A stretch of 64,000 nt of DNA from CAYMPH01 sp964392365 (GCA_964392365.1 CAYMPH010000018.1:22377-86376), one strand, 5' to 3'. Positions 45,156 to 55,523 are shown, counted from the first letter of the stretch. Numbers and translations: made by a program. Notes: generated from the letters alone by a model not told the origin.

Positions 45156-45592
45156 AATTTATTCTATTAATGTCTGTTCTTACAGCATGCACGCCTCAGG
45201 CTCCTATTACTCCATCGGATGCTTTTTATGAATTGAAAAAATCTTTCAGGAATAATGATTATGATAAAACTATTTCTCTTTTATCTGATGAAAGCATTTC
45301 TAAAATAAAAAAAACAGCAGCAGTTTTTTCTACTATGGATGAAAGTTCGCTTAATTCCGCAGCCGCAGCTTACGGAATCAATCCTGAGAGATTAAAGAAA
45401 CTTTCACCAAAGGATTATCTTGCAGTTTATTCAAAATCAGAAAAACAGAATGTTCTGCTTTCTGCTTTTGAATGCAATATTATCGGTATCAATAAAAATG
45501 GTAATGAAGCTGCTGTCACGCTTGATAACGGGATGAAACTCAGATTTATTAAATCCGGGCCTTACTGGAAGTTTGATATGACGGAGTTTTAG
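45143..45592 (+). CDS. Predicted lipoprotein with an NTF2/DUF4878-like domain
   Basis: The protein is 149 aa. A short signal peptide (residues 1-16) ends in LTAC, a good lipobox. The mature part starts with TPSDAFYELKKSFRNNDYDKTISLL and ends with GPYWKFDM, the same plan as the lipoprotein at 4235, so they are likely distant relatives. Translation starts inside the last codons of panC (13-base overlap). The function is unknown. Confidence 0.7.
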   Translation: MRLLKFILLMSVLTACTPQAPITPSDAFYELKKSFRNNDYDKTISLLSDESISKIKKTAAVFSTMDESSLNSAAAAYGINPERLKKLSPKDYLAVYSKSEKQNVLLSAFECNIIGINKNGNEAAVTLDNGMKLRFIKSGPYWKFDMTEF

Positions 45593-45646
45593 AATTTTTT
45601 CTAAAAAGTAAATCCTTGAAAGGAAAATAAAAATTTCAATTAAATA

Positions 45647-45689
45647 ATATATGACTATTTTATACTACTGGTATGAAATAGTCATATAT
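45647..45689. terminator. Long hairpin between convergent genes
   Basis: Perfect 14-bp arms ATATATGACTATTT (45647-45660) and AAATAGTCATATAT (45676-45689) extend inward after one mismatch by ATAC/GTAT, leaving a 5-base loop. It sits between the lipoprotein gene and the convergent glycine-rich gene and may end both transcripts. Confidence 0.55.
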
Positions 45690-45700
45690 AAAAATATTTA

Positions 45701-45985
45701 TTATTTATTCAAAGCTTTTTTAATTATTGCAACAATTATTAAAAGGACTGCACCACCAACACCGCCTGTTCCCACGCTTCCAGCAATGCTGCTTAAATCA
45801 GTACCGCCAGTAGTTACAGCTACACCAAGAACACTGAGCAGTCTTCCGCCGATTCCGCCGCCCAGAATTCCAACTAAAGAATTGCCAATAAGTCCAAGAG
45901 ATTTGTCCTTCATTGCAGCTCCAGCTGCATTCCCGCCTGCTGCCCCGCTGAGTAATTCGATAATGATCGGTAATAATGAATTCAT
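45701..45985 (-). CDS. Small glycine-rich membrane protein
   Basis: The protein is 94 aa, about one quarter Gly, with glycine-zipper-like segments (LLSGAAGGNAAGAA, LVGILGGGIGGRLLSVLG, GSVGTGGVGGAVLL) and a short KKALNK tail. The minus strand was chosen over a 112-aa plus-strand frame covering the same DNA, because AAGGAGGA sits just upstream of the minus-strand ATG. Similar glycine-rich small membrane proteins are widespread, but I know no function for them. It may insert in or oligomerise on membranes. Confidence 0.75.
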   Translation of the reverse strand: MNSLLPIIIELLSGAAGGNAAGAAMKDKSLGLIGNSLVGILGGGIGGRLLSVLGVAVTTGGTDLSSIAGSVGTGGVGGAVLLIIVAIIKKALNK

Positions 45986-46500
45986 TTAAAATCCTCCTTA
46001 ATAATTTTAAAAGACTCAAAGTACTCCAATATAAATTATTCAGATAATATTTCTTCATGATTTATTAGGAGAGTTAAAAGTCTGTATAAAAAACATAACG
46101 TAAACAAATTGGCAGTCAAATTAAAAATGATTGAATTTATATAAATTGATGATTTATATATTTATTTTTAATAAATTCATGGAATTATAGTGCTTGAAGA
46201 TTTTTAAATATCAGAATGTGATTTATCTTATTACAAAATTTTCATCTTTGTTTATAAATAAATCATTTAAATTTGTAATTTCCAAGAAGATATTGAACAG
46301 CTTATATTTTTAAATAATGTGCAGGATATAAATAATTCCAGTTATTTATAAACAGTATTAAAATTAAAAAATTATAATTTTATTTTATCTTAAGTTTATA
46401 GATTGAACTTTATTTATTATAAATTTAATATAGTGAAAACTTAATATTTAAATTTTTTATACAAGTAAGTATATACAGGTGGAGTAATACAGCAATAATT
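45986..46500. other. 515-base AT-rich gap without a gene
   Basis: I see no supported coding frame, RNA gene or strong repeat. The right part may hold a promoter for the gene at 46501: TTGAAC at 46403-46408 and TAATAT at 46426-46431, spaced 17 bases, though both boxes are imperfect. The ribosome site of the glycine-rich gene lies at the left edge on the minus strand. Confidence 0.4.
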
Positions 46501-48460
46501 ATGAATAGAATTTCACTTATATCATCTGTAATATTCCTGTTAATTACTGTTTCCGCCTGCAGCAGGGTTGAAAATATCAATCTGGGCACCTCATGGAAAA
46601 TATCCTATTCAGACAGTTATGAATTCAAAGAAAAAAATATTAATGACTCAACCTGGGAAAAAATCACCCTTCCTGTGCAGACTGATAAAAATGTTACTAC
46701 TGTCTGGATACGCAATACCTTTACTTTACCTGATGCATTAAAAAAAAAACCTGTCTATTTTTTTAGGGAAGATCATTGATACAGATATTGTTTATATCAA
46801 TGGGATTGAAATCGGCAGATCAGGAAAGGAACCTCCTGAATATATTCCAATGTGGAACTACAACCGCAGCTACTTTATCCCGCCTTCAGTTCTTAACCCA
46901 GATGGGATTAATACTATCGCGATTCGGTCATACGCCGCTTATGATCCGAAATTTGCCGACATACCCGTAATCGGAAGGGTTGAAGACATACACAGACTGA
47001 GAATATTTAAAAACACTCTCTCTCAGAATATACCATTGAGCACAGGCATTATGATTTCATTACTGGGTATTCTGGGAATAATATTTTTTCTGGTTAATCG
47101 TAAAAATAAAAACCAGCTCCTTTTCGGAATTACAGGCCTGCTATGGGGAATTCTATCTATTCATTACTATAATCATGATTTTTCAATATATTATAATTTA
47201 AAAGAAAAAATATTTTTTACATTGCTTGCAGCAGAAATCGGACTGATATACTTTCTTCTGGAAAGGATTCTGGACATAAGAGTAAAGATTCTTGAGGCTG
47301 CAGTAATTATTTTCACATTAATCATTGCGGCTTTCTGCTTTTCATATCCGCTTCATGATCATATGTATGGAAAAGGATATTCCACAATAGGAATACTCGC
47401 GATAATTGAACAGCTCATGTGGGGATATCTTATTATAAGAGCGCTTTATCATAAGAAAAAAAATGCTCTCATTGCAGGTCTCGGATATTTTTTATTTATG
47501 CTCGGAGTAATCCATGATTCCCTGGCAATTACAGGACTTTATATTATTGATGTATATTTTATCAGCTTCAGCTATCCTGTACTCATAGGATCATTTGCTT
47601 TAATTTTCATAAGAGATTTTAGCATCATTCAGGAACGTCTTCGTTTCATGGATGAGATCGCTGAAAAAAACAGAATTATCACAAGCCAGAAAAGAGAGCT
47701 GGAAAGCAGGAATATTGATCTTGAAGATGATCTGAAATTTGCCAGAATAATTCAGGAAAATTTTATACCCCGAAAAATGCCTGATAAAAATATCCATGCT
47801 CTCTATAGACCAATGGAAGCTATAGGAGGAGATTTTTACGATTTTATTTATTTTGATGACCCTGATCTGATTGGAATATTCATCAGCGATGTTTCCGGAC
47901 ACGGAACCCCGGCCGCACTTATTACTGCAATGCTTAAAGGTTACCTGGACAGAGCAGGTGATCTGCTTAAAGAACCGGCCAGGCTTATGCATTACCTTAA
48001 TGATGCGCTGTTCTCACTCTCCGGAACTTATTTTATAACTGTCTTTTATGGGATTTACAATAAAAGAACTAATGAACTTAAATACATCAACGCAGGACAC
48101 CCTGTGCCTTATTTGCTTAAAGAAAACAGTGTCTCATCACTTCTTGGACGCCGTTCTCTTCCTATAGCAATATTTTCCAGCAGAATATTAAACAAAAAGA
48201 GCAAACAATTCCATGTCAATACAGCGGCTCTTGTAAAAGGAAGCAGAATTATTTTTTATACTGATGGGCTGATTGAAGAACGGAATGTTTCTGCACCTTT
48301 CAGAGATTTTGAATCAACTGAACTTCTTCCTGTTTTAATGAAATTAAACAGGAGCGAACCCTCCGGCGTTATTGAAGAAATTTACAGAGAACTTGTAAAA
48401 TTCAAAGGTAATGAAATTTTTGAAGATGATGTGTGTATAATATGCATGGATGTAATATAA
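46501..48460 (+). pseudogene. 7-TM SpoIIE-type phosphatase gene interrupted by a single-base frameshift
   Basis: The first frame (46501-46779, 92 aa) gives a lipoprotein-like signal (VSAC) and the start of a jelly-roll sensor, then ends at TGA 46777-46779. The second frame (from 46751, first ATG 46850, to 48460) continues that domain with IIDTDIVYINGIEIGRSG, then seven hydrophobic segments (7TMR-DISM-like), a coiled coil and a PPM/SpoIIE domain with IGGD, SDVSGHG, YTDG and EDDVCII. Removing one base from the ten-A run (46740-46749) or the seven-T run (46758-46764) joins them into about 652 aa. It may be a true mutation, a phase-variable switch, slippage-dependent expression or a sequencing error. 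All catalytic Asp residues are intact. Confidence 0.85.
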
Positions 48461-48525
48461 ATACCGGCAGGGTGTTTGCGGAAAATACTGAGAGCTGTCT
48501 CAATAGAAAAAAATATGGAAATCAG

Positions 48526-49143
48526 TTATTTAAAATATTCTCTTAATTTTTCATACGCTTCTTCAATCTTAATTTTCTTCCCCATAACTTTCTCCATCGT
48601 AGTCATGGCGCATCCGCTTATCCCGCAAGGTATTATATATTGAAACGTATCAAGGCTGTTGCAGACATTTAATGCAATGCCGTGCATGCTTACTCCACCT
48701 GTAAGATCAAATCCGATAGAACAGATCTTTGTTCCATTCACCCATATGCCTGGATTTTTTTGATCGTATCCGGATTTAATACCGAAGTCTTTTTCAAGAA
48801 AAGAAATTATCTTTTCAATAATATTATTTACAAATTTCCCTGCATTTTTTGATTTAACAGGCAGAACAAAATATACAACGAGCTGTCCCGGTTCATGTGC
48901 AGTGATGTCTCCGCCGCGGGTTGATTTTTTTACTTCTGTTCCCTGTGATTTAAGGTATTCTGCAGATTTAAGAAGATTGGCAGCAGATCCCTGCCTTCCG
49001 ATTGTAATTACAGGCGGAAAGTGTTCGAGGAAAAAAATAGTTCCTGAGCTTTTACCATCTAAAACCAGCTGCCGTTCTTCGTTCTGAAGTTTAATTGAGT
49101 CATCATAGCTGGTTCTGCCTATGAATTTGATATCCGGCTGCAT
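48526..49143 (-). CDS. lipB: Octanoyl-[acyl-carrier-protein]:protein N-octanoyltransferase
   Basis: LipB transfers octanoate from ACP to lipoyl domains, the first step of lipoate synthesis. The protein is 205 aa. The family motif RGGDITAHEPGQ is at residues 76-87, the catalytic Lys is K139 in GTKICSIG, and the acyl-accepting Cys is C173 in IPCGISG. Its start overlaps the stop of the chemoreceptor gene by one base (TAATG), so the two are co-translated, an unusual pairing. No lipA is present in the window. Confidence 0.94.
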   Translation of the reverse strand: MQPDIKFIGRTSYDDSIKLQNEERQLVLDGKSSGTIFFLEHFPPVITIGRQGSAANLLKSAEYLKSQGTEVKKSTRGGDITAHEPGQLVVYFVLPVKSKNAGKFVNNIIEKIISFLEKDFGIKSGYDQKNPGIWVNGTKICSIGFDLTGGVSMHGIALNVCNSLDTFQYIIPCGISGCAMTTMEKVMGKKIKIEEAYEKLREYFK

Positions 49144-51344
49144 TAAATTTTAAAGAAAGCAACAGCTTTTCTTAATCCATCTGCAAGAGTTGAAACATTT
49201 GTGGCGCCGACTGAAAGCTCTTCAGAGCCTGAAGCATTAGCCTGTGTTAATTCATTAATACTGCTGATAGACCTTACTATTTCACCTGTTGCAATTTTCT
49301 GTTCCCCGGTTGCGTTTTCAATTTCATTGGAAAGGCGCTGTGCTTCTTCAGCTTTTGAATTAACCTCTGTATTGATGCCGATCTGTTCATTCATGTTTAC
49401 TGAAATTTCACCTATCATGGAAGATATTGAATTTACTCCGCCGATTATAGTATTTATAGATGAAGTTGTTGATTTAACTATTTCCATACCGCGTGTAATT
49501 TCTTCATTGTTTCCTTTTATAATTTTATCTATTTCCTTTATGCTCGATGCTGTAGCGTCAGCCAGTTTGCTGATTTCATCTGCAACAACTGCAAAGCCTC
49601 TTCCTGCGTCGCCGGCCCTTGCTGCTTCGATTGCTGCGTTTAAAGATAGAAGATTAATCTGATCGGAAATATCATTTATGATCCCTACAATGTTCATCAT
49701 TTCTGAAGAACTTCCGAGAATTGTATTCATGCTCAGGTTCATATCAGTCATGGATTTTTCACCGGATTTTGCGCGCTCGGAAATTGTAGTGGTCATTTCC
49801 CTGGCTTTTTTAATTTTCTCGCCCATGGAAGTTATGCTTTGTGACAGGTTTTTCATTTTTTCGATAAGAGAGCCAAGGCTGCCTGATTGAGAAACCGCAC
49901 CTCTTGCAATATTTTCAATTCCTGCAGAAACCTGTTCAACTGTAGCAGTAATTTCTTCAGCGGAAGCAGCCTGGCTTTGAATATTTTCAGAAAACACCTG
50001 GGTGGTAGACGACATCTGTTCTGTTGATAGAGCCATATCATCTGATGATTCTTTAATGCTTTTTACAATTGATGAGAGTTGCCGGTTGAAAATGAGCAGT
50101 TTTATTGACATCTCTCCCAGCTCATCCATGGCTGTCATATCATATATGTTATCAATTTTTCCTTCAGTAAGGTTATCGATTAAATTCATACTTTTCTCAA
50201 CAGGCTTGAGTCTGAAAGTAATCATAAGATATAAGAAAGAACCAACTATAAGCATTCCAATTGATCCGATAATTACCATAATAAGTTCAATCTGCCAGAT
50301 GCTGTCTTCTATATCAGAAATATTTATTGCTGAACTTGTATGAAAACCATATTTGTTATTTTTTAATGTATAAAGGATTTTTGGTTTTCCCTGCCACCAG
50401 TAATGAATTACCCCATCAGCTGTTTCCTGGATTTTTAATCCGAAATCATATTTTTTCATGTCATCATTTATTAATTTTTCATTAGGATGAGCAATTGTAA
50501 TCATTTCAGGATTATTGATAAAAACATAACCTGTTTTGGAAATTTTGATAGGTTTTATTTTTTCATTGCAGAGCCTGTTAATATCAATTGAAGGGTCATT
50601 TAAATTTTCATCATAAAATTTTTCCACATCTGCATCTATTATTTTAACTATGGTTTTCATCTGTACTGTAAAATTTTTTTCAACCATCATTGATTCAAGA
50701 TTAAAAACAACAGCCATCATAATGGTAAATACTATCGTAGTTGCAATAATTACATATAGAGATAAAACAGTTGAGATTTTATTAATTAATTCCGGTTTAA
50801 AATTAACAGGCTTGTTGAAAAGTCCGTGTGCAGCAATTTTTGCTGTTTCTCTTTTAGTAGTTTCAAAATACAGCATCCCGCCTGTAAAAGTATCAATTAA
50901 CGCAATTGCCCACATGTTGATCTGGTTGATCAGGGTCAGCTGATCAACTGCTACTATATTCATGGCAATAATTACTACAGGAATAAGAATTCCAAATCTT
51001 AATGCAGTATGAGTAGCCCTTGTTTTCGGTAAATTGAAAAATCTTTTTCTGGCTGAAATGTATTCCTCATCTGAAATTTCTTCATTAGATTGCCATTTCC
51101 GGAAATATTCTTTTATCGGGTATAATATTCTGCGGGTTGTATATATATTCAGTATGGCTGATAATGAAACTACAGCCAGAACAATTATTATAAAAATAAT
51201 TAAATATGAATCAGAGAGATTGAGAGAATTATAAAAAATTGCAGAAGTAACAGGAATAATTACAAAATATGCAATCATATCAGATTTTAAAAATAAATTT
51301 AAAGAAATATTTTTTAAATCCTTATTAATTTTATTGTCATACAT
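49143..51344 (-). CDS. Methyl-accepting chemotaxis protein with an extra N-terminal membrane region
   Basis: The protein is 733 aa. The N-terminus (residues 15-215) has several membrane segments, more than the usual one. Then comes a periplasmic Cache-like sensor (about 225-350, [20 protein letters not shown]), a second membrane anchor (355-380), a HAMP region (380-430) and the long signalling coiled coil with the hairpin tip [36 protein letters not shown] (about 560-600). It passes ligand state to CheA/CheW. No chemotaxis operon adjoins it; the CheY/CheX/kinase cluster at 22-25 kb lacks CheW. Confidence 0.93.
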   Translation of the reverse strand: MYDNKINKDLKNISLNLFLKSDMIAYFVIIPVTSAIFYNSLNLSDSYLIIFIIIVLAVVSLSAILNIYTTRRILYPIKEYFRKWQSNEEISDEEYISARKRFFNLPKTRATHTALRFGILIPVVIIAMNIVAVDQLTLINQINMWAIALIDTFTGGMLYFETTKRETAKIAAHGLFNKPVNFKPELINKISTVLSLYVIIATTIVFTIMMAVVFNLESMMVEKNFTVQMKTIVKIIDADVEKFYDENLNDPSIDINRLCNEKIKPIKISKTGYVFINNPEMITIAHPNEKLINDDMKKYDFGLKIQETADGVIHYWWQGKPKILYTLKNNKYGFHTSSAINISDIEDSIWQIELIMVIIGSIGMLIVGSFLYLMITFRLKPVEKSMNLIDNLTEGKIDNIYDMTAMDELGEMSIKLLIFNRQLSSIVKSIKESSDDMALSTEQMSSTTQVFSENIQSQAASAEEITATVEQVSAGIENIARGAVSQSGSLGSLIEKMKNLSQSITSMGEKIKKAREMTTTISERAKSGEKSMTDMNLSMNTILGSSSEMMNIVGIINDISDQINLLSLNAAIEAARAGDAGRGFAVVADEISKLADATASSIKEIDKIIKGNNEEITRGMEIVKSTTSSINTIIGGVNSISSMIGEISVNMNEQIGINTEVNSKAEEAQRLSNEIENATGEQKIATGEIVRSISSINELTQANASGSEELSVGATNVSTLADGLRKAVAFFKI

Positions 51345-51600
51345 CCCGGTTTCTCCAAAAATTATTCAGATCAATATATAATAAATAGAATAAAGATGAA
51401 TTGATTCAGTCAATCTTAATTTATTGAATTAATAACTAAATTAAAATAGAAGAATTATGAATTAATAGATTATTTGCAGGGTTTTTGATGGATTTATTCT
51501 CAGAAGTTTTAATATATTTATAATCAGTACAAAGAGTGTTTATCCTGACTATAAATTGAATCTATGGATGAAATCCTGTGAAAATAACAAATTTAATATA

Positions 51601-52458
51601 TCATGAAGCAAGTTTCTGCTTGGCTTCCAGAAGTAATTTTTCGGCTTTTGAGTTTTCTCCTTTGAAAATATACAGCATGCTTAGTTTGGTTACTTCTTTT
51701 AAAGGCGGCGCCTCGTTCATCATCTTTGATTCAAGATCGCGTATGGCAGCGTCAATATCGCCCACTTCATTTATTTTATTTTCAATGGTTAAAGATTCAA
51801 GATAGCCTTTGAATTTTAAATATTCCGGTCTTGATTCGAGAGCAGTTTTAAGATATGATACAGCTTTTTCATAATTTCCTAAATAATACCAGCAGAAGCC
51901 GTAATATCTGTTTACAAAAGAAATATCATCAGCTATATCTTTTATATTATCAAGACATCTGATAGCTTTATGGTAATCCTTCCATTCGTAATATATATAT
52001 GATAGAAGATAGTTTGTTTTTAAATGCTTTTTGTCGAGTTTGAGTACATTCTTAAAAAATCTTTCAGCAGTTTGAAAATCATTTTTATTATAGAAAACAA
52101 GAGCTGAATAAAAATTGCCTTCAAGAAAATTCGGCTGAGCTGCAAGAGATTCAGAAAAATAATTGAGAGCGGTATCAAAACTTTTTGAATTATAATGCTC
52201 CACTCCGATGTTTAATAAAACCCTTGAACTTCTATTGATTTTTAAAGCATCCTGGTAAATGGCAATGGCAAGATCCTTTTTGCCCATTTGCGAATAAATT
52301 TCTCCCATATTATTATAGGCTTCAATAAAATTTGGATACTGATCTATAGCCTTTTTATATTCAGAAATTGCATTAAAAAAGTCACCTTTATTGGACATTT
52401 CGAGCGCATTGTTATATATTCTAACTGCATCTGGCGGAATTGTTCCCATATTGTTCAT
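51601..52458 (-). CDS. TPR-repeat protein
   Basis: The protein is 285 aa with about six tetratricopeptide repeats from residue 8 to 235 (GDFFNAISEYKKAIDQYPNFIEAYNNMGEIYSQMGKKDLA and successive copies). The C-terminal 45 residues have another TPR-like helix pair. There is no signal peptide. GAGAGG precedes the ATG. It is transcribed alone, divergent from the cyclase gene. The partner protein is unknown. Confidence 0.85.
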   Translation of the reverse strand: MNNMGTIPPDAVRIYNNALEMSNKGDFFNAISEYKKAIDQYPNFIEAYNNMGEIYSQMGKKDLAIAIYQDALKINRSSRVLLNIGVEHYNSKSFDTALNYFSESLAAQPNFLEGNFYSALVFYNKNDFQTAERFFKNVLKLDKKHLKTNYLLSYIYYEWKDYHKAIRCLDNIKDIADDISFVNRYYGFCWYYLGNYEKAVSYLKTALESRPEYLKFKGYLESLTIENKINEVGDIDAAIRDLESKMMNEAPPLKEVTKLSMLYIFKGENSKAEKLLLEAKQKLAS

Positions 52459-52615
52459 ATTTTTCCTCTCGGATTAAAAATTTTCAGTTTATACCGTATT
52501 GTTTAATTTATCGGAAGAATCAGTTATTTAAATGAATAAAGATAACAAACATTTAAAAATATGCAAAGAAAATATAATAAACTTAAACGTATTTATTTAA
52601 AAAATAAAAAAAATA

Positions 52616-52644
52616 TTGACTTTTTAATATGTATTTAGTTAAAT
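52616..52644 (+). promoter_or_regulatory. Probable promoter of the cyclase operon
   Basis: TTGACT (52616-52621) and TTAAAT (52639-52644) are spaced by 17 bases and lie 39 bases before the cyclase ATG. The -10 box is imperfect. Confidence 0.35.
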
Positions 52645-52683
52645 CAATGAACATCAAGATAAGGCATAAATCGGGATAAAAAT

Positions 52684-54366
52684 ATGTTTAAAAAAGTCAA
52701 TAACACTAGAGTAGTCCCAGTAACAATAAAAATCATTCTTGTATTCTCCATCTTCATCCTGATTTCCAATTTCGCCAGTAATTATATAAACCTGATTTTC
52801 AACAGGGGTGAATTACTGAATTTAATGGGTCAGCTTTTATCCAAGGATCTGGCTGATATCAATTCATTCTGCAATAACCAGTACGAAATCCTTCAATTTG
52901 ATAAAAATGAGAAAGCTTCTATAGATGCAATTGAGCAGAAAGGTTTGCGTGAACTTAAGAATTCTAAAGCCATAGTTCTTGGAGTTAAACCTGAGGGAAG
53001 ACTGTTGTTTCAATCTTCAAATATAAAAAAATATGAATATTTTCAGGATAAAGATAAATTAAATAAGCTGAATACAAATTTAAAATCAAATATAAATGAA
53101 GGTTTCATTTATTTTGATTATAATAATGAAGAATATTTTGGTGTTTATAAATACAGTCATAAATGGGATGCTTATATTGTAAGAGCCGAGGAACTTAAAG
53201 AATTCAAATCAAAATCAGATAGAATTCTAATAAACATCAGTATAGTAATTGTAATTATTACAATACTAAGTGCACTAATTGGAATTTTTGTTTTGAGGCA
53301 GATATTAAGATTTATTGATATAATAACTAAAGCCATCATGAAAATGGTTAAATCACAGCAGCTCGGCTATGTTGATATGGCTCATGCTACAAATGATGAT
53401 ATAACATATCTTGGTGTTGCCTTCAACTCGCTCTCTGGAACTGTAGACAATCTAATATCGATATTTAAAAAATTTGCCAATCAGGATATTGTTTCAAAAG
53501 CCTATAGAGACAAACAGATCAAGCTTGAAGGATCTGCTAAAGAACTTGCGATTTTATTTACAGATATAAAAAGCTTCACATTTATAACAGAAATTCTTGG
53601 CCATGATATAATTAAGCTGCTAAATCTTCATTATGATAAGGCAATTCGTGAAATTATTAACAAGGATGGAGTTATTGGATCTATAATTGGAGATGCTCTG
53701 TTAGCGGTTTTTGGCGCGATAGATGAGCAGGAGAAGAATAAATCGTATCAGGCTGTGGCTGCCGGATATAAAATCCATGAAGTAACAGAAGCTCTTAGAA
53801 ATAATATGACTAAAGTCAAGGAAGACCTTGAAAAAGAAAAGGGCGGAAAATTATCAAAAGATGAACTTGATATTTATAAAGCGGTTAAGCTTGAAGTCGG
53901 AGTAGGCATTGATGGCGGTCTTGTTTTTTACGGAACTCTCGGTTCTAATGTCAGGATGACGAACACTGTAATTGGTGATAATGTAAATGCTGCATCAAGA
54001 CTTGAGGGATTAACCCGGATTTATAAAGTTCCTATTATTTGTTCTGAATACATAAAAAATGATATTGAGAATAATGTACCGGACCATAATATGTCTTTTC
54101 TTGAACTTGACACTGTTCTTGTTAAGGGTAAAACAATCGGTAAAAAAGTTTATCTACCTATGTTTACTAATGAAATCACTTCAGATATATCAAAAAATAT
54201 TGCTTATTACGAATCTGGCCTTAAATTATATTATATGGGCGATTGGGCTCTTGCAAGGAAACATTTTGAAAAATGTAAACTTGAAGCTGCAGATGTATTT
54301 TTGGAAAGAACTAAAAATAAATGTCCTAAAAACTGGAACGGCATATGGGAAATGACAACAAAATAA
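52684..54366 (+). CDS. Membrane class III nucleotidyl cyclase
   Basis: The protein is 560 aa. Two membrane segments (residues 13-35 and 183-205) enclose a periplasmic sensor, then a HAMP-like region (205-262) and a class III cyclase domain (285-490). The metal-binding Asp residues D294 (FTDIKSFT) and D337 (GDALLAVFG) and the transition-state N435 and R439 (NVNAASR) are present. The base-selecting positions are unusual: the normal Lys of KxxGD is S333, and the partner Asp is T426, so the product (cAMP, cGMP or another) is not predictable. A roughly 30-residue charged insert lies near 370-395. It overlaps the next gene by 22 bases. Confidence 0.85.
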   Translation: MFKKVNNTRVVPVTIKIILVFSIFILISNFASNYINLIFNRGELLNLMGQLLSKDLADINSFCNNQYEILQFDKNEKASIDAIEQKGLRELKNSKAIVLGVKPEGRLLFQSSNIKKYEYFQDKDKLNKLNTNLKSNINEGFIYFDYNNEEYFGVYKYSHKWDAYIVRAEELKEFKSKSDRILINISIVIVIITILSALIGIFVLRQILRFIDIITKAIMKMVKSQQLGYVDMAHATNDDITYLGVAFNSLSGTVDNLISIFKKFANQDIVSKAYRDKQIKLEGSAKELAILFTDIKSFTFITEILGHDIIKLLNLHYDKAIREIINKDGVIGSIIGDALLAVFGAIDEQEKNKSYQAVAAGYKIHEVTEALRNNMTKVKEDLEKEKGGKLSKDELDIYKAVKLEVGVGIDGGLVFYGTLGSNVRMTNTVIGDNVNAASRLEGLTRIYKVPIICSEYIKNDIENNVPDHNMSFLELDTVLVKGKTIGKKVYLPMFTNEITSDISKNIAYYESGLKLYYMGDWALARKHFEKCKLEAADVFLERTKNKCPKNWNGIWEMTTK

Positions 54367-55523
54367 AAGATTTAACTGTTCAACCTAAAAACCAATTCCT
54401 CCCTGAGGAAATTAAAGACTATGACGCAATGGTGGATGTCTATTCACTTGAGGCTGAATTTACTAAAACTCAGAAAAATAAAAATTATGCAGCTATTTTT
54501 GCAATAATTGCATTTATTGGATTAGGTATTGCAGGTACTGTTCTTTTTACATTCTGGATGGAAGTCCGACAGAGAACAAATGAAGTAAGTATTACTGAAT
54601 TTGAAGATACGAGACTTAAAGATCTTATAGATGCAGCAAAAAAGAATAAAAGCAAACTTGATATGGCAAAAACAGAGCTGGATGCTTTAAAGCTTGAAAA
54701 AGAAAAAGCTTTGCTTTCAGTTAAAGATTCTTATAGATCAAAAAAAGAAGATGTAACATCAAAAAAACTTTCACTTGAAGAAGCAGCTAAGCTTATTGCA
54801 AAACTGAATAAAGAGGAAGCAGCTGAGCAGGGTAAAGTGGAATCCGAATATGATAAGAAAATCAGGATAAAAGAAGCTGATATAAAAAGAATTGGTATTG
54901 AATCAGAAAATGTTTCTAAAAAAGTCGGAACTGTTGCAAGCAATGTTGATAAGCTTACAGAACTGAAACTTAATAAGCAGAAAAATGAATATGAAGATAA
55001 AATTGAGAAACTTATATTGAAATATAACCCGAAATTTACCAATGAAAAAGTTGTTAATATTTTAAAAGGTAAAACTGTATACAGTTCAAATGATATTTAT
55101 TCCTATAAACAGAAAATTAACGATTATAGTCTGATTATGGACAATATGCTGAAAGTCCCTTATATAAATTCTCCAAATCCTGCAATTAAGCAAATGGATA
55201 AGCTTTCCCGTCCAATAATGAACGAGATGTATGAAAAAGTATCTTTTTATAATTATGCATTTGATTATATTCTGCAGACAAAACCGGAAAGCGGATATAT
55301 TATAGATGCGAGAAATCCGGCCGTAGTTGCTGTTCAGATCAATAGAAGATTGAAAATAGCAGAGGGTGAAGCTGCAACAATATTTAGAAATGATGATGAA
55401 TATATTGGAAAGATAAGTCTTTATAAAACTTCCGGAGGATATAGAGGAAAAGTCATTGAAATTGCCTCAGGGAAGAAAATAGAACCATTCGATAAAATAT
55501 TATTAAATTTAAGCCGGGAGTGA
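54345..55523 (+). CDS. Coiled-coil membrane protein, unknown, cyclase operon
   Basis: The protein is 392 aa. Residues 49-72 are one membrane segment, residues 85-225 are a Lys/Glu-rich coiled coil, and the C-terminal part (about 325-392) looks like a small beta domain (EGEAATIFRNDDEYIGKISLYK.. PFDKILLNLS) of the SH3-like kind seen in FlgT-type exported proteins. The start overlaps the cyclase by 22 bases, so expression is tightly linked. The function is unknown; a periplasmic scaffold is possible. Confidence 0.65.
   Translation: MGNDNKIKDLTVQPKNQFLPEEIKDYDAMVDVYSLEAEFTKTQKNKNYAAIFAIIAFIGLGIAGTVLFTFWMEVRQRTNEVSITEFEDTRLKDLIDAAKKNKSKLDMAKTELDALKLEKEKALLSVKDSYRSKKEDVTSKKLSLEEAAKLIAKLNKEEAAEQGKVESEYDKKIRIKEADIKRIGIESENVSKKVGTVASNVDKLTELKLNKQKNEYEDKIEKLILKYNPKFTNEKVVNILKGKTVYSSNDIYSYKQKINDYSLIMDNMLKVPYINSPNPAIKQMDKLSRPIMNEMYEKVSFYNYAFDYILQTKPESGYIIDARNPAVVAVQINRRLKIAEGEAATIFRNDDEYIGKISLYKTSGGYRGKVIEIASGKKIEPFDKILLNLSRE

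Noticed and set aside
45651..45989. Plus-strand 112-aa frame opposite the glycine-rich gene
   Set aside because: It is the mirror of a repetitive Gly-coding sequence, giving a Pro-rich product. It has no ribosome site, whereas the minus-strand gene has AAGGAGGA correctly spaced.
46776..46970. Separate small gene at the frameshift
   Set aside because: It is in the third frame across the joint of the broken phosphatase gene; the true continuation is the frame running from 46751 to 48460.
49201..49662. Plus-strand 153-aa frame opposite the chemoreceptor signalling domain
   Set aside because: The minus-strand protein has an unmistakable chemoreceptor tip, so the opposite frame is a shadow of its heptad-rich coding.
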